Below the pieces are notes generated by a model. It was not told where the DNA came from. It saw only the letters and a list, made by a program, of their open reading frames with translations, and ran no database searches. Below, in pieces: positions 25,483 through 34,127 of a DNA stretch of 64,000 nt. A program made the position numbers and the translations under genes. The stretch covers positions 2,168-66,167 of the forward strand of contig NZ_KE952938.1 of NCBI RefSeq assembly GCF_000466405.1. Direction: 5' to 3'. Source of the DNA: Atopobium sp. oral taxon 810 str. F0209. GTDB lineage: Bacteria > Actinomycetota > Coriobacteriia > Coriobacteriales > Atopobiaceae. How positions within the stretch are numbered: the first letter of the stretch is position 1; the number at the start of each line of letters is the position of its first letter.

Positions 25483-27978
25483 ATGCATCTCAGAAATTAT
25501 CTCTACCTTGCTGGGATAGCTCTTATTTCCTTCGTACTTTTACTTCTCTGTTGTCACTACTCTAGGCAGCTTCTGGCTAAAGAAAAGCATCGTAGTAGTT
25601 TTGAAATACTTGTTCTATTCTCAATATTAATTTTAGGCACAGCAGCTATTCTTGGAAATCAAATCCTTGGAACCGCTAACGTTACGCTTGGTTTTAGAAG
25701 CAGTGTAAACGATACATTTGATCAGTACATTCCTTACTATCTGGATATTATTCACAATGCGCAAGTCGGTGGTTTACCCTTTTGGTCCCACCATTTTGGT
25801 ATGGGATCAAGTTTCCTCGCTAATCAAGAATGGTTAATGGATCCTTTTAACATCGTTTTAATTCCACTATGCCTTGTCTTTGGTGAAGAATTCTTGGCCC
25901 AAGCACTCGCCATTACCTTCGCCTGTCGTGTGTTCTGTGCTGGTCTTTTTTTCTCACATTTTTTGACTCGCTTTTGCTCAACTCCTCTTGCACGTATTTT
26001 TGGTGCTTCTAGCTATGCTTTTGCTGGCTACCTCTTTACTGTGGGCAAGCATTATTTCTTTGGTACCGCTTGGGTATTGTTACCACTGATACTGTTGGGT
26101 CTTGAAGATCTAATGCAACGCAAATCAGCTGGTGCATTCGCATTAGTTAGTATCACCTCTGCGATTTATATTTGCTTTAGTGTCTATTTTGCGTTTATGA
26201 CACTTATTTTTTCACCCATATACGTTGCCTTACGCCTTCTTATCATAATTGAGGAAAATCAAAAGGGACATTATTTCCAGCGCTTCTTGCTGTGCGCAAT
26301 GTCCGTACTTACTGGTGTATTGCTAAGCGGCATCATGCTCTTTCCAGCAGCCTACTACATTATTGCCGAAACAAGCCGCGTAGGTGGAACAGCTGCTTCC
26401 TCAAAGGGTACCGCTCTTAGTATGCTATCAAGCTTTATGTCACCCCGTGGTATTGGGTTCATATGTAGCAGACTTATGGGTAATGCACTTATAAGTGTCG
26501 GCACAAACTATGAATTTATGCCCAATAACAATGAGCTGGAATTTTTCCAAGGCGGGCTAGGCTGCGGCGTATATATCCTATTAGGCCAATTTCTCTATTG
26601 GGTATACAGTCAAACGAGCACAAGGCATCGTATTGCCGCTACATGTGCCTTACTATTTATCACGTTTTATTCGATTAACTTCTTCCTGCCTTCACTTATC
26701 ACGATATTTCGTTATCCCACCTACCGTGCCTCCCTCAGCATAGATGCAATACTAATTTGTGCAATGGCAATAGGGCTTGAGAAAGGTTTTATTGAGCGCA
26801 AACCCGCATGCATTCCACTATTGTTCTCCATTTTTTTCTCAGCCCTTGTACTCATGTGGTCCTTAAATAAAACTATCAATTCTCGATTGCAATGCATGTT
26901 TTTCATTGTAATTCTGGCGCTTTCAACGCTTTTGACTATCCTCTGTTTTAAAAAACAAACTTGGATTCCAGTACTTACACTTGGTGTCTGTGCATTATTT
27001 ATTTCGAGTTCTCTGGTAGATTCCTTTTCGGAAATTAATCGTAATCCACGCATAGTACCAAGTAATAAATTCCCACCAGCGGCAAGTCAGGCGCTTAGTG
27101 GAAACACAATCACTGCCTTGTCTAAGCTACAAGCCCGTGACAATAGCTTCTATCGAGTAGAGCGCGATTTTCACAGTCTTACAAAATGGAATGATGCACT
27201 TAGCTTTAACTACGCAGGCATTTCTAGTTATAACAGTGCAGAAGATGGTGAACTAGGAGATTTCTTTAATAAACTCTGGCCAACAGCCATATCTCATCGG
27301 ACAAATAATTTCAGCTGTTATACCTTCCCTATAGACTCCACCAGCTCCCGCATGATGGCTATTACTGGTATTCGCTATCTCATCTGCCAGAACCCACTAC
27401 CCTCAAAAACAAGCTGGGCAAAGCAAATAGAACAAGTTAATGGCTTATATATCTACGAGATAAGCTTTAGGGGAACCATAGTAAGCCCTCTTTATCTCAG
27501 AAATTCTGTGCTAAGCCAATCAGATGCAGAGAAGCTTAACATTAAACAACGGCAGCAAGCACTTGATAACAGTATCATTGTAGAAGACAGCCAGATAAGC
27601 TTACTCAATATCTCTTCCAACCAAAACAAGATTGAGACAAAAGTACAACTAAAGCTTGCTAGTGATAACTCTATCAGTGGCATCATCGACACTAACAGTG
27701 ACGGGATTGCCTGTCTTGCTATACCCCACACAAAAGGCTGGAATCTTACTCTTGATGGCAAGCCTTTAGAAACTTTCTCCGCAAATTATGGCTTTATCGG
27801 CTTTAACTGCCCAGCAGGCAGACATGTGCTCCATGCCTACTATATCCCTGCTGGCATTATCCCTGGAATATTGATAAGTATTGCAGGAATTGTCTTCACT
27901 GCCGCATTCGTTATTTACCTCATTAAGAATAAATCCGTTGTTGATGGAGATATTCGGAACAACCGCAGGGTTAACTGA
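25483..27978 (+). CDS. YfhO family membrane glycosyltransferase (GT-C type)
   Basis: An 831-residue polytopic membrane protein with about 12-13 helices and a C-terminal extracellular beta domain of about 250 residues. The tail (HTKGWNLTLDGKPL and CPAGRHVLHAYY) is diagnostic of YfhO. In Bacillus and Listeria, YfhO proteins act with a CsbB-type GT2 and a flippase to put sugars on lipoteichoic or wall teichoic acid outside the membrane, using lipid-phosphate-linked sugar. The locus has suitable GT2 partners at 20222 and 21348. GGAG precedes the ATG. It ends 7 bp from the convergent DUF6020 gene. Confidence 0.85.
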   Translation: MHLRNYLYLAGIALISFVLLLLCCHYSRQLLAKEKHRSSFEILVLFSILILGTAAILGNQILGTANVTLGFRSSVNDTFDQYIPYYLDIIHNAQVGGLPFWSHHFGMGSSFLANQEWLMDPFNIVLIPLCLVFGEEFLAQALAITFACRVFCAGLFFSHFLTRFCSTPLARIFGASSYAFAGYLFTVGKHYFFGTAWVLLPLILLGLEDLMQRKSAGAFALVSITSAIYICFSVYFAFMTLIFSPIYVALRLLIIIEENQKGHYFQRFLLCAMSVLTGVLLSGIMLFPAAYYIIAETSRVGGTAASSKGTALSMLSSFMSPRGIGFICSRLMGNALISVGTNYEFMPNNNELEFFQGGLGCGVYILLGQFLYWVYSQTSTRHRIAATCALLFITFYSINFFLPSLITIFRYPTYRASLSIDAILICAMAIGLEKGFIERKPACIPLLFSIFFSALVLMWSLNKTINSRLQCMFFIVILALSTLLTILCFKKQTWIPVLTLGVCALFISSSLVDSFSEINRNPRIVPSNKFPPAASQALSGNTITALSKLQARDNSFYRVERDFHSLTKWNDALSFNYAGISSYNSAEDGELGDFFNKLWPTAISHRTNNFSCYTFPIDSTSSRMMAITGIRYLICQNPLPSKTSWAKQIEQVNGLYIYEISFRGTIVSPLYLRNSVLSQSDAEKLNIKQRQQALDNSIIVEDSQISLLNISSNQNKIETKVQLKLASDNSISGIIDTNSDGIACLAIPHTKGWNLTLDGKPLETFSANYGFIGFNCPAGRHVLHAYYIPAGIIPGILISIAGIVFTAAFVIYLIKNKSVVDGDIRNNRRVN

Positions 27979-27985
27979 TGCGATA

Positions 27986-29812
27986 TTAGGCTCTTCTTGC
28001 CAAACTAGGAAGACATAACCAAATTGGAGCAGAAAATATCAGCGGGGACATATAACGGAATAAAACAACTGGACCGAATATAAGGGTGACAAGTAAGCCA
28101 AAACAAAGTGTCAAAGGAACAACTAACTGCATTTTCCGTTCGCATATAACATGAGCAAGTAACAATAGCAGTGCCCACACATAGAGTCCAGACTTGCATA
28201 TCTGGGCCAAAAGTGGCAGACGAGCATAAGGCATACTCCATCGCTGCTCATCTTTTGGGAATACCTTATCTCCGAATAATTTATCAAACACATGCTTATA
28301 CACAGGAAATTTGCTTTGCCGTTCAATAGTTATATAGTCAGACCCAGGAAGTGAAAAATCGACATAGTCAATATAAGCATGAGTCATTTTGGCATCATAG
28401 TACTTAATGTCTGGATACCACAAACCATATGTAAGCTCAAGATGGGCAAGGATGTAACTACGCGGATGTCTCAAACCTAAATGTGCCCAAAACGCAATAA
28501 AGCCCTTAGGATCCTTGCTAATCAACTGGGTATTAAGGTGCGCTTTATACTGATCTGAAATTCTATTGTCACGAAAATAATTATGAGAATTGAGAAAGTG
28601 CTCGGGCATATACGTATAGAGTTGATTAAGATCTTCCTCAGATAGGGTATTTTGCTCATGGTTCCATACATAGACGAGCTGTGTTGCAGGAACGCTCATC
28701 ATTTCCGTAATGGTAGTATCTTTTCGCGCACCCATCAAACTAAGTATCGGGCCATGAAACAATAGATAACCCACGCATGCCATAAAGACAACGGATAACA
28801 GCCTTACGCGCCATACTTTTGGCGATGCTAAAGCAAGCGCTACTAAAACAAAAATTAAGGTATAGAAACCATTGTTACGACACAGACAGAGAAAAAGTGC
28901 CCAAAACATCATTCGAGCGGGATATTTCCAAGATTGCCAAAATTTCTCTGATTCGTTTACCGCTATAAATAGCAGCATCAAACACATAGCAAAAGCTGCC
29001 ATAAAGGGTGCATCTTGTAAAACTGAAATAGAGATTATTACAAGACCTAAGTTGAGACAAAAGAACGCTGTACTAAATCCCAACGCCTTATAACCAAGAC
29101 GAGTATTTAAAAAATTGAGGATACGCCATACTACATAGAGAATAAAGACTAACTGCAGAAGTGTAAGTACTGCAAACCCCAATTCATAAGCACCAGCTAT
29201 ACTCCAACTTGTATGAACAAAAAAATAAAAGAGCAGCTGATAAGGAATAGACCATTTTGCTTGTAGTATGCCTTGACTTATCCCTCGATACCATTCAGGA
29301 GAATCAGCCTCGTAGATACCTGGCCAGAGCGCAAGCCACGCGGCAAACCACAAGACACATATCAGACTAAATGCCAGATAAACATGCTTTTTACTAGCAG
29401 AGATAGGAGTGTGATTGGCATGCCCCCAGCTACTCATCCATTCTAATAAATAAAGTACCAACGGAAAGAAAGTGAACACATAGAGTAGAGCATTCCCTAG
29501 TACTGACCCTAGATGGACAAATCTATCTTGCCAGATAAACTGAGTTCCCAGAGCCATACAAAATGAAAATATCAAACTCAAAACAGCAGAAGATATAAGA
29601 TATTTCGGCGTGTGCTTTGATGTAAAAATGCAATTCCACAAAAGGAAGAAGGCAACGCAAAGGATAGGCAATACTAGTGAGCCTTGGACGCTCTTCTCAG
29701 CTGTAAAAGATGCGAGATAACGGAGCACTCCACAAGAAGAAATTAATGCAGAAAAAAGTGTGAGGACTTTTATCTGATAAAGCTCGGCTCTACACATCCC
29801 ATTATCCTGCAT
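27986..29812 (-). CDS. DUF6020 polytopic membrane protein, GT-C-like
   Basis: A 608-residue membrane protein with about 12 or more helices. After the first helices, WPGIYEADSPEWYRG places acidic residues in an outside loop, the arrangement used for catalysis by GT-C glycosyltransferases such as ArnT. A soluble segment lies about 375-520, then the final helices. The family matches DUF6020. The start codon directly follows the stop of the upstream ArnC-like gene (TAAATG). Last of six co-directional genes (33871 to 27986), it is best placed to transfer the lipid-linked amino sugar onto the wall polymer; this is inference from position and topology. Confidence 0.75.
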   Translation of the reverse strand: MQDNGMCRAELYQIKVLTLFSALISSCGVLRYLASFTAEKSVQGSLVLPILCVAFFLLWNCIFTSKHTPKYLISSAVLSLIFSFCMALGTQFIWQDRFVHLGSVLGNALLYVFTFFPLVLYLLEWMSSWGHANHTPISASKKHVYLAFSLICVLWFAAWLALWPGIYEADSPEWYRGISQGILQAKWSIPYQLLFYFFVHTSWSIAGAYELGFAVLTLLQLVFILYVVWRILNFLNTRLGYKALGFSTAFFCLNLGLVIISISVLQDAPFMAAFAMCLMLLFIAVNESEKFWQSWKYPARMMFWALFLCLCRNNGFYTLIFVLVALALASPKVWRVRLLSVVFMACVGYLLFHGPILSLMGARKDTTITEMMSVPATQLVYVWNHEQNTLSEEDLNQLYTYMPEHFLNSHNYFRDNRISDQYKAHLNTQLISKDPKGFIAFWAHLGLRHPRSYILAHLELTYGLWYPDIKYYDAKMTHAYIDYVDFSLPGSDYITIERQSKFPVYKHVFDKLFGDKVFPKDEQRWSMPYARLPLLAQICKSGLYVWALLLLLAHVICERKMQLVVPLTLCFGLLVTLIFGPVVLFRYMSPLIFSAPIWLCLPSLARRA

Positions 29813-30787
29813 TTAATTATCCTTTTCTGGATGCTGGGTATCGTTCTTTTCCGTTCCAACAGGAAAATTAACCCTGTCACGAACTACATACTGTGGGGTT
29901 GAATTAACCGAGAGCACAATATTGCCTACGTACTCACCAATCATCCCCAAAGCAAAAAGCACTACGCCAAAAAAGAAGAGGAGTAGACAAATGATAGAAG
30001 CCCACCCCGCTGGCATAAGAGGATCCGTCATTTTTTGAATGATGACTACAATTCCTGCAATGAAGCCCACCACTACAAAAAACATGCCCATCCAAAAAAC
30101 CATGCGAAGCGGAAGTTTGGTGTAATTAAAATAGGAAAGCCATAAATTGATTAACTTCCTAAGGGTATAACCAGAACTTCCATGCTCTCGTTGGTGATGC
30201 TTTACCGTCACATTACCAATTCGAGTGGTCATACGAGTAAAGAGTGCATCCACAAAAGGATTGTAGTTATGGAATTTAATCATCTGATTTTTGATTTGAG
30301 ATGTGCACATCCAGAAACTTGATGTCTTCATATCTGCAGGTTGTTCAAGCAGGATATTTCCCGTAACTTTATTAAGCCAGCTCGAAAAACGCTTAAAAGG
30401 ACTTAGTGAGGGTCTTTCTTCGAAAACACCATATACCACATCATACTCACCACTCTCCATTGCACTAAGCAGTAAGGGGATCTGAGATGGATGTGTTTGC
30501 AGATCATCATCCATACAAAGCACCAAGTCCCCTTCAGCATAGTTAAGGGCGCACATTAAAGCGCTATGTTGCCCAAAGTTACGCATAAGGCAAATGCCAT
30601 GGACATTGGGATATGCTGATGCAAGCCCGCAAATCTTGTCATAGGTTTTATCAGGGGGATTGTCGTTGACTAATATGAATTCACAGTCATAGACAGCACT
30701 TTTTTCAAACTCAGCCTGTGTCAAACGAACAACATCATCAAGACTTTCCTCCGAATGGAAGCAAGGTACTATAACTGAAACGAGCAC
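29813..30787 (-). CDS. ArnC/GtrB-like GT2 lipid-phosphate glycosyltransferase
   Basis: A 324-residue GT2 enzyme of the ArnC/GtrB type. It has an N-terminal GT-A domain (VSVIVPCFHSEESL, ILVNDNPPDKT, LCMDDDLQTHP) and two C-terminal helices (about 227-255 and 262-295) ending in MIGEYVGNIVL, the conserved ArnC/GtrB closing motif. MRNFGQHSALM and the HHQREHG segment also match ArnC. ArnC links 4-amino-sugars to undecaprenyl phosphate. Here the preceding gene is a WecE-type aminotransferase, so the donor is likely a dTDP-4-amino-sugar. The start is GTG with a strong AGGGGG site. Nucleotide-site residues read NDNPPD rather than NDGSxD, a variation seen within this group. Confidence 0.85.
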   Translation of the reverse strand: MLVSVIVPCFHSEESLDDVVRLTQAEFEKSAVYDCEFILVNDNPPDKTYDKICGLASAYPNVHGICLMRNFGQHSALMCALNYAEGDLVLCMDDDLQTHPSQIPLLLSAMESGEYDVVYGVFEERPSLSPFKRFSSWLNKVTGNILLEQPADMKTSSFWMCTSQIKNQMIKFHNYNPFVDALFTRMTTRIGNVTVKHHQREHGSSGYTLRKLINLWLSYFNYTKLPLRMVFWMGMFFVVVGFIAGIVVIIQKMTDPLMPAGWASIICLLLFFFGVVLFALGMIGEYVGNIVLSVNSTPQYVVRDRVNFPVGTEKNDTQHPEKDN

Positions 30788-30831
30788 ACTATCCCCCTGA
30801 GCCGCTGTTGTTTTAATCTTGGTTGCACCCG

Positions 30832-31968
30832 CTAATTATTATTGTAAAAAGACAAAATTGCAGTAACAACTGCTCGTTTATCTTCGTCAGCTAGGTTGAA
30901 ATACATAGGCAGTCGTACCAACCGATCACTTTCACGTGTTGTGAACTCATCTTCCCCATTAAAATGACCGAACAACTTGCCCGCTGGTGCTGAATGCAGG
31001 GGAATATAGTGAAAAGTTGCTTGAATACCCCGCTCCTTAAGGTAGGAAATTAATGCAGTCCTCTCACTAAGGTTGGCACATTTAATATAAAACATATGTG
31101 CATTATGCACGCATTCATTTGGAATATGAGGTAACCCGATATCTCCCCTTTTAGCAATCAGTTGCAGCTTTTCCCAGTAATAACTCCAAGTCTCAAGCCG
31201 GCTATCATTAATTTTGTCCGCAACCTGCAGTTGACCCCAGAGATATGCAGCATTGATATCGCTAGGAAGATAGCTCGACCCCCGGTCTACCCACGTATAT
31301 TTATCAACCTGACCACGGAAGAAGCGCTGGCGATTGGTCCCTTTTTCACGAATAATTTCTGCGCGGTCATTATAGATAGGGTCATTAATGACCAGAGCAC
31401 CACCCTCACCCATAGAGTAATTTTTTGTTTCATGAAAAGAGTAACAACCAAAAGTGCCGATAGTACCCAGTGCGCGGCCTTTATAGCTACTCATTACCGC
31501 TTGGGCTGCATCTTCTACAACCAAAAGATTATGTTTGCGTGCAATGCTCATGATGCTATCCATCTCACAAGCAACACCGGCATAATGCACTGGCACAATT
31601 ACTCGTGTGCGATCAGTAATAGCAGCTTCGATTTTTGTCTCATCAATGTTCATGGTATCAGGGCGAATATCAACAAACACTAAAGTTGCGCCAACCATCT
31701 GAAAGGCTGTAGCAGTAGAAGAAAAAGTAAAACTTGGAAGTATTACTTCATCGCCAGGTTGAAGATCACATAAAATAGCAGCCATTTCAAGCGCAGTAGT
31801 ACCTGAGGTGGTAAGTAGTGCTTTTTGAGCTTTAAAGCGCTTTTCAAGCCAAGCATGACAACGCTTAGTAAAAGGACCATCACCACTAATCTTGTGATTA
31901 TCCTCTACAGCTTCACGCACAAAAGCCATCTCGCTCCCAATAAAAGGTGGTACATTAAAATTAATCAT
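30832..31968 (-). CDS. wecE: WecE-type dTDP-4-amino-4,6-dideoxygalactose transaminase
   Basis: A 378-residue PLP-dependent aminotransferase of the DegT/DnrJ/EryC1 family. WecE converts dTDP-4-keto-6-deoxyglucose to dTDP-4-amino-4,6-dideoxygalactose using glutamate. SGTTALE (55-61) holds the PLP phosphate, VEDAAQ gives D153, and SFHETKNYSMGEGG gives the Schiff-base lysine K182. The segment IREKGTNRQRFFRGQVDKY and the ending are closely WecE-like. The ATG at 31968 overlaps the upstream stop by one base (TAATG), so I reject the longer frame to 32004. The usual next enzyme, the acetyltransferase WecD, is absent from the window. Rml genes for the keto-sugar are also outside it. Confidence 0.88.
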   Translation of the reverse strand: MINFNVPPFIGSEMAFVREAVEDNHKISGDGPFTKRCHAWLEKRFKAQKALLTTSGTTALEMAAILCDLQPGDEVILPSFTFSSTATAFQMVGATLVFVDIRPDTMNIDETKIEAAITDRTRVIVPVHYAGVACEMDSIMSIARKHNLLVVEDAAQAVMSSYKGRALGTIGTFGCYSFHETKNYSMGEGGALVINDPIYNDRAEIIREKGTNRQRFFRGQVDKYTWVDRGSSYLPSDINAAYLWGQLQVADKINDSRLETWSYYWEKLQLIAKRGDIGLPHIPNECVHNAHMFYIKCANLSERTALISYLKERGIQATFHYIPLHSAPAGKLFGHFNGEDEFTTRESDRLVRLPMYFNLADEDKRAVVTAILSFYNNN

Positions 31969-32324
31969 TACGCTACTCCCAGCGAATAAATGGCAATGCC
32001 ACACACGATGAAAACTAATGCTATATACTTCTGCAGATTCATTTTCTCATGAAAGATTGTAACGCCAAAAATAGTTACATAGATATAGCTGGTAGCTTCC
32101 AGCATGGGACCCATTGAAAGCGGTATGCCTCGATAGGCAAGGATCGACATGATAGTTGACCCTATAAAAATGATATAGCCCCCGATTACAAATGGATTCA
32201 GATATTCCTTGATTGTTGAGCTATAGTGCCGCATAGCGGATTTCTTCAACAACACCTGAGCTACTGCTGCAATAAATACCCCAAAAAGAAGAATAAAGGC
32301 ATAGCGTAGATCTAGGTTTTCCAT
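31968..32324 (-). CDS. Four-helix EamA/SMR-type membrane protein, subunit A
   Basis: A 118-residue protein with four membrane helices and the half-size DMT-superfamily layout (AQVLLKKSAM in helix 1, PLSMGPMLEATSYI before helix 4). It forms a pair with the next gene upstream, separated by 2 bp. Paired small proteins of this type include ArnE/ArnF, which flip undecaprenyl-phosphate-amino-arabinose. It is coupled to wecE by a TAATG overlap. It has its own AGAGG site, so it is not a fragment of a split ten-helix EamA gene. A flippase role is inference. Confidence 0.8.
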   Translation of the reverse strand: MENLDLRYAFILLFGVFIAAVAQVLLKKSAMRHYSSTIKEYLNPFVIGGYIIFIGSTIMSILAYRGIPLSMGPMLEATSYIYVTIFGVTIFHEKMNLQKYIALVFIVCGIAIYSLGVA

Positions 32325-32326
32325 GG

Positions 32327-32713
32327 CTATACCTCTTTTCCATTATTAGCTGCACTATCCTTTTTATTTGCATCTGCTGTGGTATACAACACAACGCCAA
32401 TAAGCACAATAAGCCCACCAATAAGCTTAGGAATACTTACCTGTTCTTGAAAAATAAGCACTCCCCAGATAAGGCCCCACACCACAGTGACTGCTCTATT
32501 CGCATACGCAGTCGTAAGAGGAAGATACTTGATAATTTGCTGCCAGCCCAAGGCGTAAATGCCTAAAATACCAATAATGCCGCTATAGTACAGCACAAAA
32601 GGAATGCTGGGAAAAGCGAGTCCTGAAGCAACTTTACTTAATACGGTGCTGAGAGAATAAAACATCAACAGAAGTTGCAATAAAAGATAGATTTTTAGCT
32701 TTGATGGACTCAT
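32327..32713 (-). CDS. Four-helix EamA/SMR-type membrane protein, subunit B
   Basis: A 128-residue protein with four membrane helices and a charged C-terminal tail. Helix 3-4 features PLTTAYANRAVTVVWGL resemble EamA/SMR half transporters. It lies 3 bp after the ATP-grasp gene and 2 bp before its partner subunit. The two subunits differ enough to suggest an obligate heterodimer, as in ArnE/ArnF. GAGAGG precedes the ATG. The predicted substrate is the lipid-linked amino sugar made by the neighbouring aminotransferase and ArnC-like enzyme. Confidence 0.78.
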   Translation of the reverse strand: MSPSKLKIYLLLQLLLMFYSLSTVLSKVASGLAFPSIPFVLYYSGIIGILGIYALGWQQIIKYLPLTTAYANRAVTVVWGLIWGVLIFQEQVSIPKLIGGLIVLIGVVLYTTADANKKDSAANNGKEV

Positions 32714-32716
32714 AAA

Positions 32717-33871
32717 TTAATGCCTCTCCACAGGTAAGAAGGGTATGAGGTCTTCCAATTGAGAAGACTTAAGGATAAAGAACCCATGTCGGGAACCGCT
32801 GTCAACGATATCTGTTGACATATCCCCAAAAGAACTCACAAATTCAACTAACTCAGGACATGCTTCTCGAACGATATTCAATGTTGCAATATCGTTCGAA
32901 TCAAAAATAAAGCGAATCATGGCATGAGCTGCTGTATGTAAGGAGGTTATATTGGGCTTTTTTCCCAATGCACAATCAATAACCGCCCCAACAAAATCAA
33001 TGCCTGTAGAAAGCGGGACAAGACTACTACCAATGCAGTCTCCACCCATGCGACTTCCAATCTCAACAATCTTTATTTCCCCCGTGGGAAGCAACATGAG
33101 TTCCGAATGAGAAGCACCATATTGCACGCCCAAACTATCGAGTGCATGAGGAACTATTAACTTAATCTTCTGATAGATTTCTTCAGAAACTGGCGCAGGT
33201 TCAAGGTGGCCGGTTTCTATAAAGTGCGGGGCTCCAGAGGTAAATTTCTTGGTCAGCGCAAGAAAATGATGTTCTCCTTTCCAAGAAATATATTCAACAC
33301 TAAATTCTTCACCATCCATACATTCTTCAATGAGAGCTTCTTTCGCAAAAGATGAGTCAATGGCACGCTCTACCGCATCTTGAAGAGCAGTCATATCAGC
33401 AGCATCAAGCTTTGTGATACTACGACTCCCCGAACGATCTACAGGCTTAACTATGAGTGGATAAGTCATACCAAAATCTAATATAGGCTCGCCCGCACGA
33501 ATAAGGCGGCTTTTAGGAGAAGGATCTCCGTTACGCTCGAACGTTTGACGCATCAAGTGTTTGTTTGTAGATTTTTCTACCGTATCAACAGAATTTGACA
33601 CCAATCCTAAACGCTCGGCAACCCGTGCAACGGTAATATTTCCCAAATCAGATCCAATAGTACAAATACCCTCAACTCCAACTTTATTACAAATATCGCA
33701 AATTTCGTCGATTTCAGTAATTGAAATCGGGTAGAAGACATCAGCGGTCTTCTCACCAATCGAACCATCCTTCCAAGCAAACACATGAGTCTCAAGTCCG
33801 CGTTCTTTTGCTTTGAGAATGAGGGGGTTCTGGAAATCTGAAGCTCCAATAATGGCAATCTTTTTCGGCAT
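32717..33871 (-). CDS. ATP-grasp ligase, first gene of the amino-sugar cassette
   Basis: A 384-residue cytoplasmic ATP-grasp enzyme. It has an N-terminal Rossmann-like pre-ATP-grasp domain (MPKKIAIIGASDFQNPLI), then the ATP-grasp core (YPLIVKPVDRSGSRSI for the nucleotide-binding strand and P-loop-like glycines; IKIVEIGSRMGGDCIG for the metal-binding region). Members join a carboxylate to an amine, a thiol or a carbonate. With a WecE-type enzyme making a free 4-amino group in the same operon, acylation of that amine with an amino acid or other acid is the attractive reading, but unproven. The frame extends to 33931, but the ATG at 33871 gives the family N-terminus; its Shine-Dalgarno is weak. 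Confidence 0.8.
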   Translation of the reverse strand: MPKKIAIIGASDFQNPLILKAKERGLETHVFAWKDGSIGEKTADVFYPISITEIDEICDICNKVGVEGICTIGSDLGNITVARVAERLGLVSNSVDTVEKSTNKHLMRQTFERNGDPSPKSRLIRAGEPILDFGMTYPLIVKPVDRSGSRSITKLDAADMTALQDAVERAIDSSFAKEALIEECMDGEEFSVEYISWKGEHHFLALTKKFTSGAPHFIETGHLEPAPVSEEIYQKIKLIVPHALDSLGVQYGASHSELMLLPTGEIKIVEIGSRMGGDCIGSSLVPLSTGIDFVGAVIDCALGKKPNITSLHTAAHAMIRFIFDSNDIATLNIVREACPELVEFVSSFGDMSTDIVDSGSRHGFFILKSSQLEDLIPFLPVERH

Positions 33872-34127
33872 GCAAATACACCGACCTTTCCAGCAAAATC
33901 TGCGAACATAACACGCCATCCTCCATGCCAATCATATGGAGTAACATGCATAGCGATGTCATCCATGCACTATTTAGGAAGAATCCCCATAGTTGCCATG
34001 ATGAAAATGAAGTATAGCCCATGTCTGTTGCCAATCCGCTTAGCCAGCTGAAGGACAACTATGCCATTATTGGGACTAGATGTTGTTGCTTACTTGTCTC
34101 TTGTAAAGCTTTGTAACGGAGGAGTGT

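Noticed and set aside
31162-31683. Open frame of 173 codons on the plus strand
   Set aside because: It lies wholly antisense to the WecE-type aminotransferase, whose motifs are intact across the region.
31968-32713. Frameshifted single EamA transporter
   Set aside because: Each of the two frames has its own ribosome-binding site, four helices and a proper start and stop, so a heterodimer of small subunits fits better.
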